The translations under genes and the position numbers were made by a program. Shown in pieces: positions 33,579-41,550 of a stretch of 64,000 nucleotides of DNA. The notes under the pieces were generated by a model. The model did not search any database, was not told the origin of the DNA, and worked only from the letters and a program-made list of their open reading frames with translations. Each line of letters begins with the position of its first letter. Within the stretch, counting starts at the first letter, position 1. This DNA comes from Bacteroidetes bacterium 47-18 (GTDB taxonomy: Bacteria; Bacteroidota; Bacteroidia; Chitinophagales; Chitinophagaceae): assembly GCA_001897155.1 (NCBI GenBank), contig MKSF01000018.1:1-64000 (forward strand). Reading direction: 5' to 3'.

Positions 33579-34316
33579 ATGCATCCTACTGCTACTGCTA
33601 ACACATCCAGGTGGAATGGAGGTCAGTCCCCGTTTAATCTGAGCTATGGAAAGATCATGATGTGGTTTTTCTTATTTACAGATGCCCTGACATTTGGCGC
33701 TTTACTGATCTCTAACGGTACCAAAAGATTTTTCTCAGAAGTCTGGCCGAATGCCAACTATGTATTCAGGTCCTACCCTTTCGGAGGTGATACCAACGCC
33801 CCTCTGGTGTTTGTGAGTTTTATGACCTTTGTGCTGATCATATCTTCCGTAACCATGGTGCTTGCAGTACATTCCGGACATTATATGGATAAAAAGGGTG
33901 TGACCAAGTGGCTGCTGTGGACCATCGTAGGCGGTGTGATCTTCCTGGCTTCCCAGTGCTGGGAGTGGGTGCACCTGAACCACGAAGGCGCCTGGTGGGG
34001 CTCTTTCCTGGATCCCAATACCGTAACCAAAGAGCACCTCGCCCAGTTCTATAAACCCGGCGACCTCGATAATGTTTCACTGGAAGCGGCGCTGGCGTCC
34101 ACTACCAACTTCTTCAACTTCTTCTTTACCATTACCGGCTTCCACGGCGTGCACGTATTATCCGGCGTGGTATTCAATATTATGATCCTGATCAATACCG
34201 TGAACGGCGTATATGAAAGAAGAGGCCATTATGAAATGGTGGAAAAAACAGGTTTATACTGGCACTTTGTGGATCTGGTATGGGTATTCGTATTCACCGT
34301 ATTCTACCTGGTTTAA
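33579..34316 (+). CDS. Cytochrome c oxidase subunit III
   Basis: This 245-residue inner-membrane protein has about six membrane segments. COX III features include the amphipathic start, GALLISNGTKRFF, the ITGFHGVHVLSGVVFN motif and the end LYWHFVDLVWVFVFTVFYLV. It contributes to proton-pumping oxidase assembly. A 154-bp non-coding gap separates it from the shorter subunit III-like gene, so it may have its own promoter. Confidence 0.95.
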   Translation: MHPTATANTSRWNGGQSPFNLSYGKIMMWFFLFTDALTFGALLISNGTKRFFSEVWPNANYVFRSYPFGGDTNAPLVFVSFMTFVLIISSVTMVLAVHSGHYMDKKGVTKWLLWTIVGGVIFLASQCWEWVHLNHEGAWWGSFLDPNTVTKEHLAQFYKPGDLDNVSLEAALASTTNFFNFFFTITGFHGVHVLSGVVFNIMILINTVNGVYERRGHYEMVEKTGLYWHFVDLVWVFVFTVFYLV

Positions 34317-34383
34317 TCCGTAAAATTATTTTCCACAGACATATACTAACATCATTTCAAGACATTATAAAATCATTTCACAA

Positions 34384-34848
34384 ATGGGACATCATAATCA
34401 CGATACGCACCACGATGAGCTGTTTTATTACGAAGGTGACCAATCCAAATTATATTCCGGCCTGCTGAACCACCATGCGCACGAAGGCGTGGAATCCGCA
34501 GGCAGCAAAGCCAAGATCAAAAAGATATGGCTGATCACCCTGTACCTGTCCATTATCACGCTGATAGAGCTGGCAGGCGGCTTCTATGAATATTATAATG
34601 AAGGTACCAACCGCGTAATTATGATCAGCTTCTTCTTCATCTTCACCCTGCTGAAAGCCTACCTGATCGTTAAGGTATTCATGCACCTGGGAGACGAAGT
34701 GAGGGCATTTATCAATACGGTCATTATCCCGCTGCTGATATTCGTATGGTTTATCATCGCGTTCCTTGCAGATGCCGACCACTCTTTACATATGAACACT
34801 TCCTTCTGGCAACAGATGAAAGATGCCGCTACAGGAATCATCAAATAA
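34384..34848 (+). CDS. Cytochrome c oxidase subunit IV-like protein
   Basis: This 154-residue protein starts MGHHNHDTHHDELFYYEGD. Its His/Asp-rich N-terminus could bind metal or be structural. Three membrane segments follow: IWLITLYLSIITLIELAGGFY, VIMISFFFIFTLLKAYLIV and IIPLLIFVWFIIAFLADAD. These match prokaryotic COX4/subunit IV. The ORF lies between subunit III and the SCO gene, as in related genomes. Confidence 0.88.
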   Translation: MGHHNHDTHHDELFYYEGDQSKLYSGLLNHHAHEGVESAGSKAKIKKIWLITLYLSIITLIELAGGFYEYYNEGTNRVIMISFFFIFTLLKAYLIVKVFMHLGDEVRAFINTVIIPLLIFVWFIIAFLADADHSLHMNTSFWQQMKDAATGIIK

Positions 34849-34862
34849 TAAAAACTTGCGAA

Positions 34863-35555
34863 ATGGCTGTTTCAAAAAGAAAAGGCACATTTTTAGGACT
34901 CTTGATAGCGGCAATTCTGCCGCTATCTTTGTATTTAATGATGCGCGCCGTCAATGACGGGAATATTAAGATCCCCAGGTACTACCGTATAGACGGCATT
35001 GAAGCCGTTCAGAAAGACGGCAAGACCTATAACGATACTATCTTCCACCAGGTGGCAGACCTGGAGCTGACCAACCAGCTTGGAGAAAAGGTCTCCCTGA
35101 ACAAGACCCTGCAGGGCAAGGTGCTCGCTATCAATTTCATGTTCACCACCTGCCAGACCGTCTGCCCCCGGATCACCAGGGAGGTCAGCAAGATCCAGAA
35201 AGCGTATGAAAAGAAAAACCCGGACTGGGTGCAGTTCATTTCCATCACGATAGACCCTGACAGGGACAGCGTGGCAGCGCTGAGGGTATATGCCGATAAT
35301 TATAAGGCCAACCACGACAGGTGGTATTTCTTAACCGGAAGTAAAGACGCTATCTTTCATTATGCCAAAGAAGAATTAGGTGTAGTATTGCAGGAATACG
35401 GAGGGGCTGAAGGTACCGTGCATTCAGAGAATATCATACTGCTGGATAAAGACCGTTACATACGGGGATATTATAACGCGTCCGAGCCCGCGGAAGTGGC
35501 CAAGTGCGCACAGGATATCGCGGTGCTGCAGCTGGAGAAAAAACGTAAAAAATAG
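34863..35555 (+). CDS. SCO1/SenC-family copper chaperone
   Basis: This 230-residue protein starts at the ATG of MAVSKRKGTFLG. A long upstream in-frame extension to 34746 overlaps the previous gene and is not coding. A single N-terminal membrane anchor precedes a thioredoxin-fold SCO domain. The Cu-binding motif TCQTVCPR (C-x-x-x-C) lies near residues 96-103 and the partner His is in GTVHSENIILLD. It would deliver copper to the CuA site of cytochrome oxidase. It is part of the oxidase operon, followed nine bases later by the DUF420 gene. Confidence 0.93.
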   Translation: MAVSKRKGTFLGLLIAAILPLSLYLMMRAVNDGNIKIPRYYRIDGIEAVQKDGKTYNDTIFHQVADLELTNQLGEKVSLNKTLQGKVLAINFMFTTCQTVCPRITREVSKIQKAYEKKNPDWVQFISITIDPDRDSVAALRVYADNYKANHDRWYFLTGSKDAIFHYAKEELGVVLQEYGGAEGTVHSENIILLDKDRYIRGYYNASEPAEVAKCAQDIAVLQLEKKRKK

Positions 35556-35563
35556 CCGATCAT

Positions 35564-36109
35564 ATGTCATTACAACCCATGATTAAGCCGAACGACAGGC
35601 TTGCCAGGATCATAATAACCGTATTGTCAGTAGTAGTCTTCGCGGTAGTGGTCGCGCTGGACCGTATGCCTCCCCTGGAGTTTCCCTTCGACTTTGATGT
35701 GCACTACCTGGCTATGGGCGTAGGCATCATCAATACCCTGGTGGCCGCATTATTGCTGGCAGGTTTGCAGACAGCCCGCAAAGGGAATTTTATCCTGCAC
35801 AAAAGGATCATGTTCACCGCTATTATCCTGTCTATCCTGTTCCTGGTATTCTATATAGGGCATCACCTGTTTGCAGGCAGCACCAAATATGGCGGAGAGG
35901 GCGTGATGCGTTATATATACTATACCCTGCTGATCACGCATATCTTTTTGGCAGCCATTGTACTGCCTTTTATCCTGTTCACAGCGTACAGGGCCATAAC
36001 CGGCGAATACGGCAGGCATAAAAAGAACGCCAGGCTCACCTGGCCGATATGGTTTTACGTGGCAGTATCGGGCGTGATAGTGTATTTAATGATAAAACCC
36101 TATTATTAA
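35564..36109 (+). CDS. DUF420 membrane protein (CtaM-like)
   Basis: This 181-residue protein has five membrane segments. Conserved polar residues sit in the helices: HYLAMGVGIINTLVA, KRIMFTAIILSILFLVFY, IGHHLFAG and LLITHIFLAAIVLPFILFTAY. The histidines in these helices are typical of DUF420 and CtaM-type factors linked to oxidase maturation. It lies between the SCO and tetratricopeptide genes. Its role is inferred from family and position. Confidence 0.88.
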   Translation: MSLQPMIKPNDRLARIIITVLSVVVFAVVVALDRMPPLEFPFDFDVHYLAMGVGIINTLVAALLLAGLQTARKGNFILHKRIMFTAIILSILFLVFYIGHHLFAGSTKYGGEGVMRYIYYTLLITHIFLAAIVLPFILFTAYRAITGEYGRHKKNARLTWPIWFYVAVSGVIVYLMIKPYY

Positions 36110-36119
36110 TTTACAGACA

Positions 36120-36992
36120 ATGAGAAAGAATCAGATCATACTGGTAGCGATAGCCGTAGTCGCAGGAACGGCGCTGTACCTGTTCGGCAATACCATAAAG
36201 CCTAAAACCGGCCAGGCAGCGGATCAGCATAACCACGCGGAAGCCCCGATGGCCGGCCCGATGATGGGCGGGCTGGAGGATATTACACCTGCCGACATTA
36301 ACAGCCTGACGGCAGCGGCCAAAAAGAAGCTGAAGCCGGAAACCCTGGCCAACCTCGAAGCGCTGGAACGGCAACTGGCAAAGGCCCGTACCGATGCGGA
36401 AAGGACAGAGGCATACGACCTCGTAGGCAGATTCTGGCACGATCAGAAAAACAGATTATTCGCCGCATATTATGTTGGCCAGTCAGGATTGTTAGATAAT
36501 TCAGAAAAAAAGCTTACATTTGCATCCCATTTGCTGGCGGAAGATATCAACAAGGAAAATGATCCTTCTGTCAGGAAGCTGATGTTCGATGTGGCGGACG
36601 CCTGTTACCAGCAGCTGATGCGCGTTAATCCCGCGGATGAGGATGTGGCCATAGATCATAAATTACTGATCATAGAAGGTGCAGGGAATGTGATGCAGGG
36701 CGTGGTCATGCTGCGCGACTGGTCGGATAAGCACCCTGAAAACAAAAGGGCGCACCTGATACTGGGAAGCATGTCCATTCAGTCACAGCAGTTCGAGAAA
36801 GCCCTGGAAAGAGCCGATAAGGTGCTGGCGCTTGACCGTAAGAACCTGGAAGCCTACTTATTAAAATCACAGGCTTACCAGCTTATGGGACAAAAAGATA
36901 AGGCTATCGCCGTTTTGAATGAAGCCAAGGAGATGATGAACAATCCTGATTTTTCAAAAGATGTGGACGCATTTATCGAACAAATGAAATAG
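36120..36992 (+). CDS. TPR-type membrane-anchored protein
   Basis: This 290-residue protein has an N-terminal signal or anchor (IILVAIAVVAGTALYLFG) and a His/Met-rich linker (QHNHAEAPMAGPMMGG). It then forms helical TPR repeats, best seen in AHLILGSMSIQSQQFEKALE and EAYLLKSQAYQLMGQKDKAI. It begins ten bases after the DUF420 stop. It could scaffold oxidase assembly; the His/Met-rich linker would suit copper handling, but that is speculative. Confidence 0.8.
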   Translation: MRKNQIILVAIAVVAGTALYLFGNTIKPKTGQAADQHNHAEAPMAGPMMGGLEDITPADINSLTAAAKKKLKPETLANLEALERQLAKARTDAERTEAYDLVGRFWHDQKNRLFAAYYVGQSGLLDNSEKKLTFASHLLAEDINKENDPSVRKLMFDVADACYQQLMRVNPADEDVAIDHKLLIIEGAGNVMQGVVMLRDWSDKHPENKRAHLILGSMSIQSQQFEKALERADKVLALDRKNLEAYLLKSQAYQLMGQKDKAIAVLNEAKEMMNNPDFSKDVDAFIEQMK

Positions 36993-37034
36993 CAGAAAAT
37001 AAATTTTTAATAACTTAAATTAAATTGTTGAATT

Positions 37035-37127
37035 ATGCCAAGTGGTAAAAAAAGAAAACGTCATAAAATTGCGACCCACAAACGTAAAAAGCGTTTAAGA
37101 AAGAATCGTCATAAAAAGAAGAAATAA
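37035..37127 (+). CDS. Tiny basic ribosomal-type protein (AURKAIP1/COX24-like)
   Basis: This 30-residue frame reads MPSGKKRKRHKIATHKRKKR followed by ten more basic residues and TAA. Over half are Lys, Arg or His. Such proteins are annotated in Bacteroidota as AURKAIP1/COX24-domain proteins and are related to mitochondrial mS38 and mycobacterial bS22, thus probable small-subunit components. It sits 42 bp after the TPR gene and about 170 bp before RNase G, a neighbourhood I recall as conserved. Confidence 0.85.
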   Translation: MPSGKKRKRHKIATHKRKKRLRKNRHKKKK

Positions 37128-37175
37128 GTAACTGACAAACGTTTAGGTACTAACTGTCTTTTTAAGGTATATTTT

Positions 37176-37210
37176 AAACTTACTAGCCTTCTAAAAGGGT
37201 TAGTAAGTTT
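37176..37210 (+). terminator. Stem-loop between the basic protein gene and rng
   Basis: AAACTTACTA-G-CCTT...AAGG-GT-TAGTAAGTTT has ten plus four paired bases, followed by TCT. It is either a terminator after the basic-protein gene or a 5' leader hairpin for rng. Leader hairpins let RNase E control its own mRNA in enterobacteria. The weak T-tract leaves the choice open. Confidence 0.6.
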
Positions 37211-37296
37211 TCTACATTGTATGTGCATATACCGATACAGGATATACCCGGAAAACTTAAGAATCAACATTACAAACAGACGAAATCAGATTATCT

Positions 37297-38853
37297 ATGA
37301 GTAAAGAAATGATAATCAATTCGTTGTCAAGTGGGGTTGAAATTGCTTTGTTAGAAAATAAAAAACTTGTAGAACTGCATTACGAGCAAAGTAATGCGGA
37401 ATTTGAAGTTGGCGATTTGTATCTGGGCAAGGTTAAGAAACTGATGCCCGATTTGAATGCGGCTTTCGTAGATGTGGGATTTGAAAAAGATGCTTTCCTG
37501 CATTATACGGACCTGAGCCCTTACATAAGATCTTTGATAAAGTTTACTAAAACAGCAGTCAATACTTCCGCTGAAGAACGATTTGATTTTTCGAAATTCC
37601 GCATTGAACCGGAAATTCTTAAAACAGGGAAAATTTCGGATGTGCTGCAAAACAAACCGGAAATACTGGTTCAGATACTGAAAGAACCGATATCTTCCAA
37701 AGGCCCCAGGCTCAGCTGCGAGCTGTCGCTGCCGGGAAGGTTTGTAGTGCTTACACCCTTTAATAATTTTGTGACCGTTTCAAGAAAGATCCATTCCGGA
37801 GAAGAAAGGAAAAGGCTGCTCAAAATAGTGGAAAGCGTAAAACCCAAGAATTTCGGGATCATCATACGCACAGCGGCTGAAGGGAAAAATACGGCGGAAT
37901 TGCACGCCGATGTCCTGGAGCTTGCCGGTACCTGGAAGACCATCCAGAAGAACCTGAAGCAGGCCAAAGCCCCGCAACGCATTTTGAGCGAGCAGACAAA
38001 AACAACGTCCATACTGAGGGACCTGCTCAACGAAAGTTTCCAGAGCATTATTGTCAATGACAAAAAGCTGGAGGGCATCACACGGGAATATATTACCAAG
38101 ATCGCCCCGGAAAAGGAAAACATCGTAGAGTATTACAGTCATCATCAGTCCATGTTTGACCATTACGGCATCACCAAGCAGGTGAAAGCTTCCTTCGGGA
38201 AGACCGTTAATATGAGCAGCGGTGCTTACCTCATTATCGAGCATACCGAAGCCATGCATGTGATAGATGTGAACAGTGGTACGAGAATTACCAACGGAGA
38301 ACAGGAAGCGAGCGCCCTGAAAACCAACCTGGAAGCTGCAGAGGAAATTGCCAGGCAGCTGCGATTAAGAGACCTGGGCGGCATCATACTGATCGACTTC
38401 ATCGATATGAAGCTGCCGGATAATAAGAAGGCGCTCTATGACGCCATGACCAGGCTGATGGTAAGCGACCGGGCCAGGCATACCATACTGCCGCTGTCCA
38501 AATTCGGGCTGATGCAGATCACAAGGCAACGCCTGAGACCGGAAATCTCTATCAATACCACAGAAGTATGCCCGTCCTGTAAAGGAACCGGCAAAGTGGG
38601 CCCGACGCTGCTGCTGACGGAAGAAGTGGAAAAAGACTTCATCTATCTGCTGCACCAGGGACACAGAAAATTAGTCATCAAATGCCACCCTATGCTCAGG
38701 GCATTTCTGAAAGAGAAAGGATTCTGGAGATCATTACAATGGAAATGGTATAGGAAACACGGGAGCTGGTTAGATATAGAAACGGACAACAATTACCATT
38801 TAATCGAATATCATTTTTATGATAAGAAAACTGATGAAATGATTAAGATCTAG
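37297..38853 (+). CDS. rng: Ribonuclease G/E family endoribonuclease
   Basis: This 518-residue enzyme cleaves single-stranded RNA and processes rRNA. An N-terminal S1 domain (GDLYLGKVKKLMPDLNAAFVD, residues 40-130) is followed by the 5'-sensor and DNase-I-like region. Catalytic acids are visible in HVIDVNSGT and in IILIDFIDMK (about 362-371). The zinc-link motif CPSCKGTG near 425 allows dimerisation. There is no C-terminal degradosome scaffold, so it is G-like in length. The 30-residue basic protein lies upstream. Confidence 0.95.
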   Translation: MSKEMIINSLSSGVEIALLENKKLVELHYEQSNAEFEVGDLYLGKVKKLMPDLNAAFVDVGFEKDAFLHYTDLSPYIRSLIKFTKTAVNTSAEERFDFSKFRIEPEILKTGKISDVLQNKPEILVQILKEPISSKGPRLSCELSLPGRFVVLTPFNNFVTVSRKIHSGEERKRLLKIVESVKPKNFGIIIRTAAEGKNTAELHADVLELAGTWKTIQKNLKQAKAPQRILSEQTKTTSILRDLLNESFQSIIVNDKKLEGITREYITKIAPEKENIVEYYSHHQSMFDHYGITKQVKASFGKTVNMSSGAYLIIEHTEAMHVIDVNSGTRITNGEQEASALKTNLEAAEEIARQLRLRDLGGIILIDFIDMKLPDNKKALYDAMTRLMVSDRARHTILPLSKFGLMQITRQRLRPEISINTTEVCPSCKGTGKVGPTLLLTEEVEKDFIYLLHQGHRKLVIKCHPMLRAFLKEKGFWRSLQWKWYRKHGSWLDIETDNNYHLIEYHFYDKKTDEMIKI

Positions 38854-38893
38854 CAATAATCTTAAAATAGTGTTCACAGCAAAAGAAATTGCA

Positions 38894-38922
38894 AAGGCCG
38901 CAACCCTGGTTGCGGTCTTTAT
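38894..38922 (+). terminator. rng terminator
   Basis: AAGGCCGCAACC-CT-GGTTGCGGTCTTTATTTTT is a classical stem and T-tract about 40 bp after the rng stop. Confidence 0.88.
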
Positions 38923-38928
38923 TTTTAG

Positions 38929-38988
38929 TGACTACCTGCTTCCTGGCAACAACCTTTAATGGCTTTATTTCCTGTATATAAATAGCCA
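38929..38988 (+). repeat. Dispersed repeat A, 60-bp mini copy 5
   Basis: It consists only of the two ends: TGACTACCTGCTTCCTGGCAACAA at the left and TTTATTTCCTGTATATAAATAGCCA at the right. The roughly 130-bp interior found in other copies is missing. It directly follows the rng terminator. Confidence 0.75.
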
Positions 38989-39104
38989 GTTTATTTTTTG
39001 CCCGCGCCCTTATTTTATCCGCAGCCCAGGCCCCTGTATCTTTACCATATCCCCTGCCTGATAATTTTTTCATTTCCCGGTTGCTTATTTTACATTTTTT
39101 TAAA

Positions 39105-39112
39105 TATTTTTG
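39105..39112 (+). promoter_or_regulatory. Promoter of the Kunitz-like lipoprotein gene
   Basis: TATTTTTG matches the TAnnTTTG -7 box. TTG at 39081-39083 lies 21 bp upstream as a -33 element. The ATG follows 22 bp after the box. Confidence 0.6.
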
Positions 39113-39134
39113 ATCCGAATTAAACATAGCGTGT

Positions 39135-39392
39135 ATGAAAAAAATAGTACTGTTCGTTGCAGCAGCAGGCACACTGGCTTTCGGGGCGACATCCTGCTCC
39201 AAGACCTGTGAGGCATTTACCAACCAGAAATGCAAAGACCGCGTACCTACCAAAGAAGCCTGCCAGGCACAATATAAACGATGGTTTTACAACCAGCAGG
39301 AGGACAAATGCCGGCTGGTGGAATATACAGGCTGTTCCGATAAAGGATTCGTATCTGAAGCGGACTGCAATAACTGTAAATGTAACAAATAA
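39135..39392 (+). CDS. Small lipoprotein with Kunitz/BPTI-like domain
   Basis: These 85 residues have a lipoprotein signal with Cys21 (GATSC) and nine cysteines in all. Residues 33-83 follow the BPTI pattern: C-x9-C-x15-C-x7-C-x10-C-x2-C. RWFYN sits at 49-53 where BPTI has RYFYN. LVEYTGC parallels TFVYGGC and FVSEADC parallels FKSAEDC. The residue after the second cysteine (the protease P1 position, Lys in BPTI) is Gln44. The fit is close, but the last loops are shorter and an extra C-K-C ends the chain. It could inhibit a protease in the periplasm or at the outer membrane, or only share the fold. Confidence 0.75.
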   Translation: MKKIVLFVAAAGTLAFGATSCSKTCEAFTNQKCKDRVPTKEACQAQYKRWFYNQQEDKCRLVEYTGCSDKGFVSEADCNNCKCNK

Positions 39393-39412
39393 GCAAGCCT
39401 GCTACGATATAT

Positions 39413-39452
39413 CAAAGCCACACCCTACGCAAGCCGTAAAGTGTGGCTTTTC
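39413..39452 (+). terminator. Terminator after the Kunitz-like gene
   Basis: AAAGCCACAC...GTGTGGCTTTTC is a 10-bp stem downstream of the stop at 39392. It may also serve the convergent gene ending at 39500. Confidence 0.75.
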
Positions 39453-39499
39453 ATACGTATATGCCTTAGCCCGCGGCAATATACCGGACCCGGTACCGG

Positions 39500-39835
39500 C
39501 TACCCTATCTTCAGGCCGTTCGGTACCGCCTTATCCGGGGTCAGGAGCGTTACATCCTTTCCGTCCACCACACCCAATACCAGGCACTGGCTTTTCATAT
39601 TGGCGATCTGCTTCTCCGGGAAATTGACGACAGCGGCTACCTGCTTACCCGGCAATTCATCCGCCGTGTACAAGGTGGTGATCTGCGCAGACGACCTTTT
39701 AATGCCCAGCTCCCCGAAATCTATTTCCAGCCTGTAGGCCGGCTTGATAGCTTCCTCAAAGACCAAGGCCTTTATGATAGTCCCGATACGGATATCTATT
39801 TTTTCAAAATCTTCCCATGTAAGAGGGGCTTTCAT
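39500..39835 (-). CDS. CsaA-like tRNA-binding-domain protein
   Basis: From the ATG at 39835 the protein has 111 residues and starts MKAPLTWEDFEKIDIRIGTI. It matches CsaA and the related tRNA-binding (OB) domain in length. A longer frame to 39853 adds six residues unlike the family. The OB core is visible in RIGTIIKALVFEEA, KPAYRLEIDFG, KRSSAQITTLY, GKQVAAVVNFPEKQI and LGVVDGKDVTLLTPD. CsaA has chaperone or export-related activity in Bacillus; here it may equally be a structural tRNA-binding protein. Confidence 0.92.
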   Translation of the reverse strand: MKAPLTWEDFEKIDIRIGTIIKALVFEEAIKPAYRLEIDFGELGIKRSSAQITTLYTADELPGKQVAAVVNFPEKQIANMKSQCLVLGVVDGKDVTLLTPDKAVPNGLKIG

Positions 39836-39857
39836 ATAAGCAAGTTTAAACAATTAA

Positions 39858-40502
39858 TTAATCCCAGCATTCCATGACGATCAGCCGGCCCTTACCGATC
39901 GTTACGACCACCTCGCCGTCTTCCGCCACCTCGTTGCTGCTCCCCGTACGCCTGCCCAGGGCAAGGCTCTCGTTCATCAGGCTGTACTTCAGGTTGCGGG
40001 TGATGACACCGGTCACCTCTCCCAGGGGCAACAGCGATATCCTGGTACCTTTCTTATGCTTCCGGTTATATACCCTTGAGATGCACTCGATGATCGAGTA
40101 ATCATCTATGATCTGTATGAATGCCTGGTCGTTGTACTTACCCAGCGTAGCGATGTTATTGAACGTATGGTCCATTCTCCGGCCGGTAAGTCCCAGGCTG
40201 ATTATTTTCTTATAGCCTTTTTCCAGTAAGAACTCTATCGCTTTCTCAAAATCCGTCTTATTCTGGTCGGGTGTATGCACGATCGTAATGCCGGGAAACT
40301 TTTTCCGCACGATCTCCGGGTCTATCTGCTCATCAAAATCGCCGAGCAGCACCTGAGGCTGTATGGGCAGGTCCAGCTTCAGGAATTGCTGGATAGCGCT
40401 ATCCAGCACTACAATGATCGTAGCGTCCTTTATATAATGCTCATACTGGTAATTATACTCGAATGTTTTTCCTATGATAACGGCAGTATTACTAAAAATC
40501 AT
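39858..40502 (-). CDS. thiN: Thiamine pyrophosphokinase
   Basis: This 214-residue enzyme would transfer pyrophosphate from ATP to thiamine. Typical motifs are LLGDFDE (near 54-60), TPDQNKTDFEKAIEFL and SLGLTGRRMDHTFNNI, plus a C-terminal beta-sandwich dimer domain. It is 22 bp upstream of the CsaA-like gene on the same strand. No TPP riboswitch is seen in the upstream gap. Confidence 0.9.
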   Translation of the reverse strand: MIFSNTAVIIGKTFEYNYQYEHYIKDATIIVVLDSAIQQFLKLDLPIQPQVLLGDFDEQIDPEIVRKKFPGITIVHTPDQNKTDFEKAIEFLLEKGYKKIISLGLTGRRMDHTFNNIATLGKYNDQAFIQIIDDYSIIECISRVYNRKHKKGTRISLLPLGEVTGVITRNLKYSLMNESLALGRRTGSSNEVAEDGEVVVTIGKGRLIVMECWD

Positions 40503-40628
40503 ATCGGCACAGATGCTCTTTATATTATGGAATGATTAAACTTTCAAAATTATCGTTTTATCAGGACTTCCCCTGCCCGGCCGGCATTAAATTTGCGTCA
40601 GCCGGGCCGTTTACCGGATAATATGAAG

Positions 40629-40636
40629 TAATTTTG
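40629..40636 (+). promoter_or_regulatory. -7 box (TAATTTTG) for heme oxygenase
   Basis: TAATTTTG fits TAnnTTTG and lies 39 bp before the ATG at 40676. No good -33 element is visible and no Fur box was recognised. Confidence 0.45.
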
Positions 40637-40675
40637 GACACCTTTTACATTTAAATAAAATTTACAGGTATTTTT

Positions 40676-41245
40676 ATGGTAGCACAAGCACTTAAAGAGC
40701 GCACCGCTCATCTGCACGACACGATAGAAAACGTGACCCGTTCGAAAAAAATATTTGACGGCACCTTTACCGTTGAAGATTATAAGAACCTGCTGCATAT
40801 CAACGGCTATATCGTCAATTCCTTTATAGACAACATTTTCAATGCCCTGCCAGAAGACATCACTTCCCGGCTGAAATTTACGGCGGCTTCCAAGAAAGCG
40901 GCCATCGCCAGGGATGCACAGGAGCTGGATATGGTCATAGACGAAACACCCGTTGCGCTCGGGGAAAATAACCCGGCCTATGCGCTCGGCGCCTTATATG
41001 TCATGGAAGGCTCTATGCTGGGCGGCAATGTTATTGCCAAAAACCTGAGAAAGCACGAAGCTTTTGCCGGGCATGAGTTCCATTACTTTACCTTTTACAG
41101 GGATATGCTGGGGTCCAACTGGAAAGATTTCCTGGGTACGCTGTCCGGTACCGTACAGGACGAAGCGGATATCGAAAGCAGCGTCAAAGGCGCCACACAG
41201 GTGTATGATGCACTTATCGCCAAGGCACGCACTTTATTCAGCTAA
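40676..41245 (+). CDS. Biliverdin-producing heme oxygenase
   Basis: This 189-residue all-helical protein matches bacterial heme oxygenase. The proximal histidine region ERTAHLHDTIEN, the helix YKNLLHINGYIVNSFIDNIF and the distal helix ALYVMEGSMLGGNVIAKNL with the Gly-rich kink are all present. It would cleave heme to biliverdin, CO and iron. A strong terminator follows. It stands alone between the minus-strand thiN gene and the outer-membrane receptor-like gene, so a role in heme-iron use or in bilin supply remains open. Confidence 0.88.
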   Translation: MVAQALKERTAHLHDTIENVTRSKKIFDGTFTVEDYKNLLHINGYIVNSFIDNIFNALPEDITSRLKFTAASKKAAIARDAQELDMVIDETPVALGENNPAYALGALYVMEGSMLGGNVIAKNLRKHEAFAGHEFHYFTFYRDMLGSNWKDFLGTLSGTVQDEADIESSVKGATQVYDALIAKARTLFS

Positions 41246-41254
41246 GCCTATGAT

Positions 41255-41293
41255 AAAAAAGGGCTGCTCTCCCAAAACGGGCAGCCCTTTTTA
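41255..41293 (+). terminator. Heme oxygenase terminator
   Basis: AAAAAAGGGCTGC...GGCAGCCCTTTTT is a perfect 11-bp stem with flanking A and T runs, ten bases after the stop. Confidence 0.9.
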
Positions 41294-41522
41294 ATTTCCG
41301 GGCGCACCGCGCCGTTCCTCCGTTGCCGGCATCTGTCCCGACAACACGCTATCCAAAGTAGCTGCCCATACCACCGGCAACATATCACTGCCCTGCCCGC
41401 TACTTTTACGCCATAACTATCCGCACAGGCTGCACTCCGCTCTTTTATCGTTCAAAAAATACATTTACCGAATTTTAACTACCATTCACCTAAAACAGGG
41501 AGATAAATACACAGAGTGTTTA

Positions 41523-41530
41523 TAAGTTTG
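41523..41530 (+). promoter_or_regulatory. -7 box (TAAGTTTG) for the outer-membrane protein gene
   Basis: TAAGTTTG matches TAnnTTTG and lies 20 bp before the ATG at 41551. Confidence 0.5.
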
Positions 41531-41550
41531 CATTACAACAACAAACATAT

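Noticed and set aside
34746-34862. Upstream extension of the SCO frame
   Set aside because: It lies inside the subunit IV gene; the ATG at 34863 begins the anchor segment directly.
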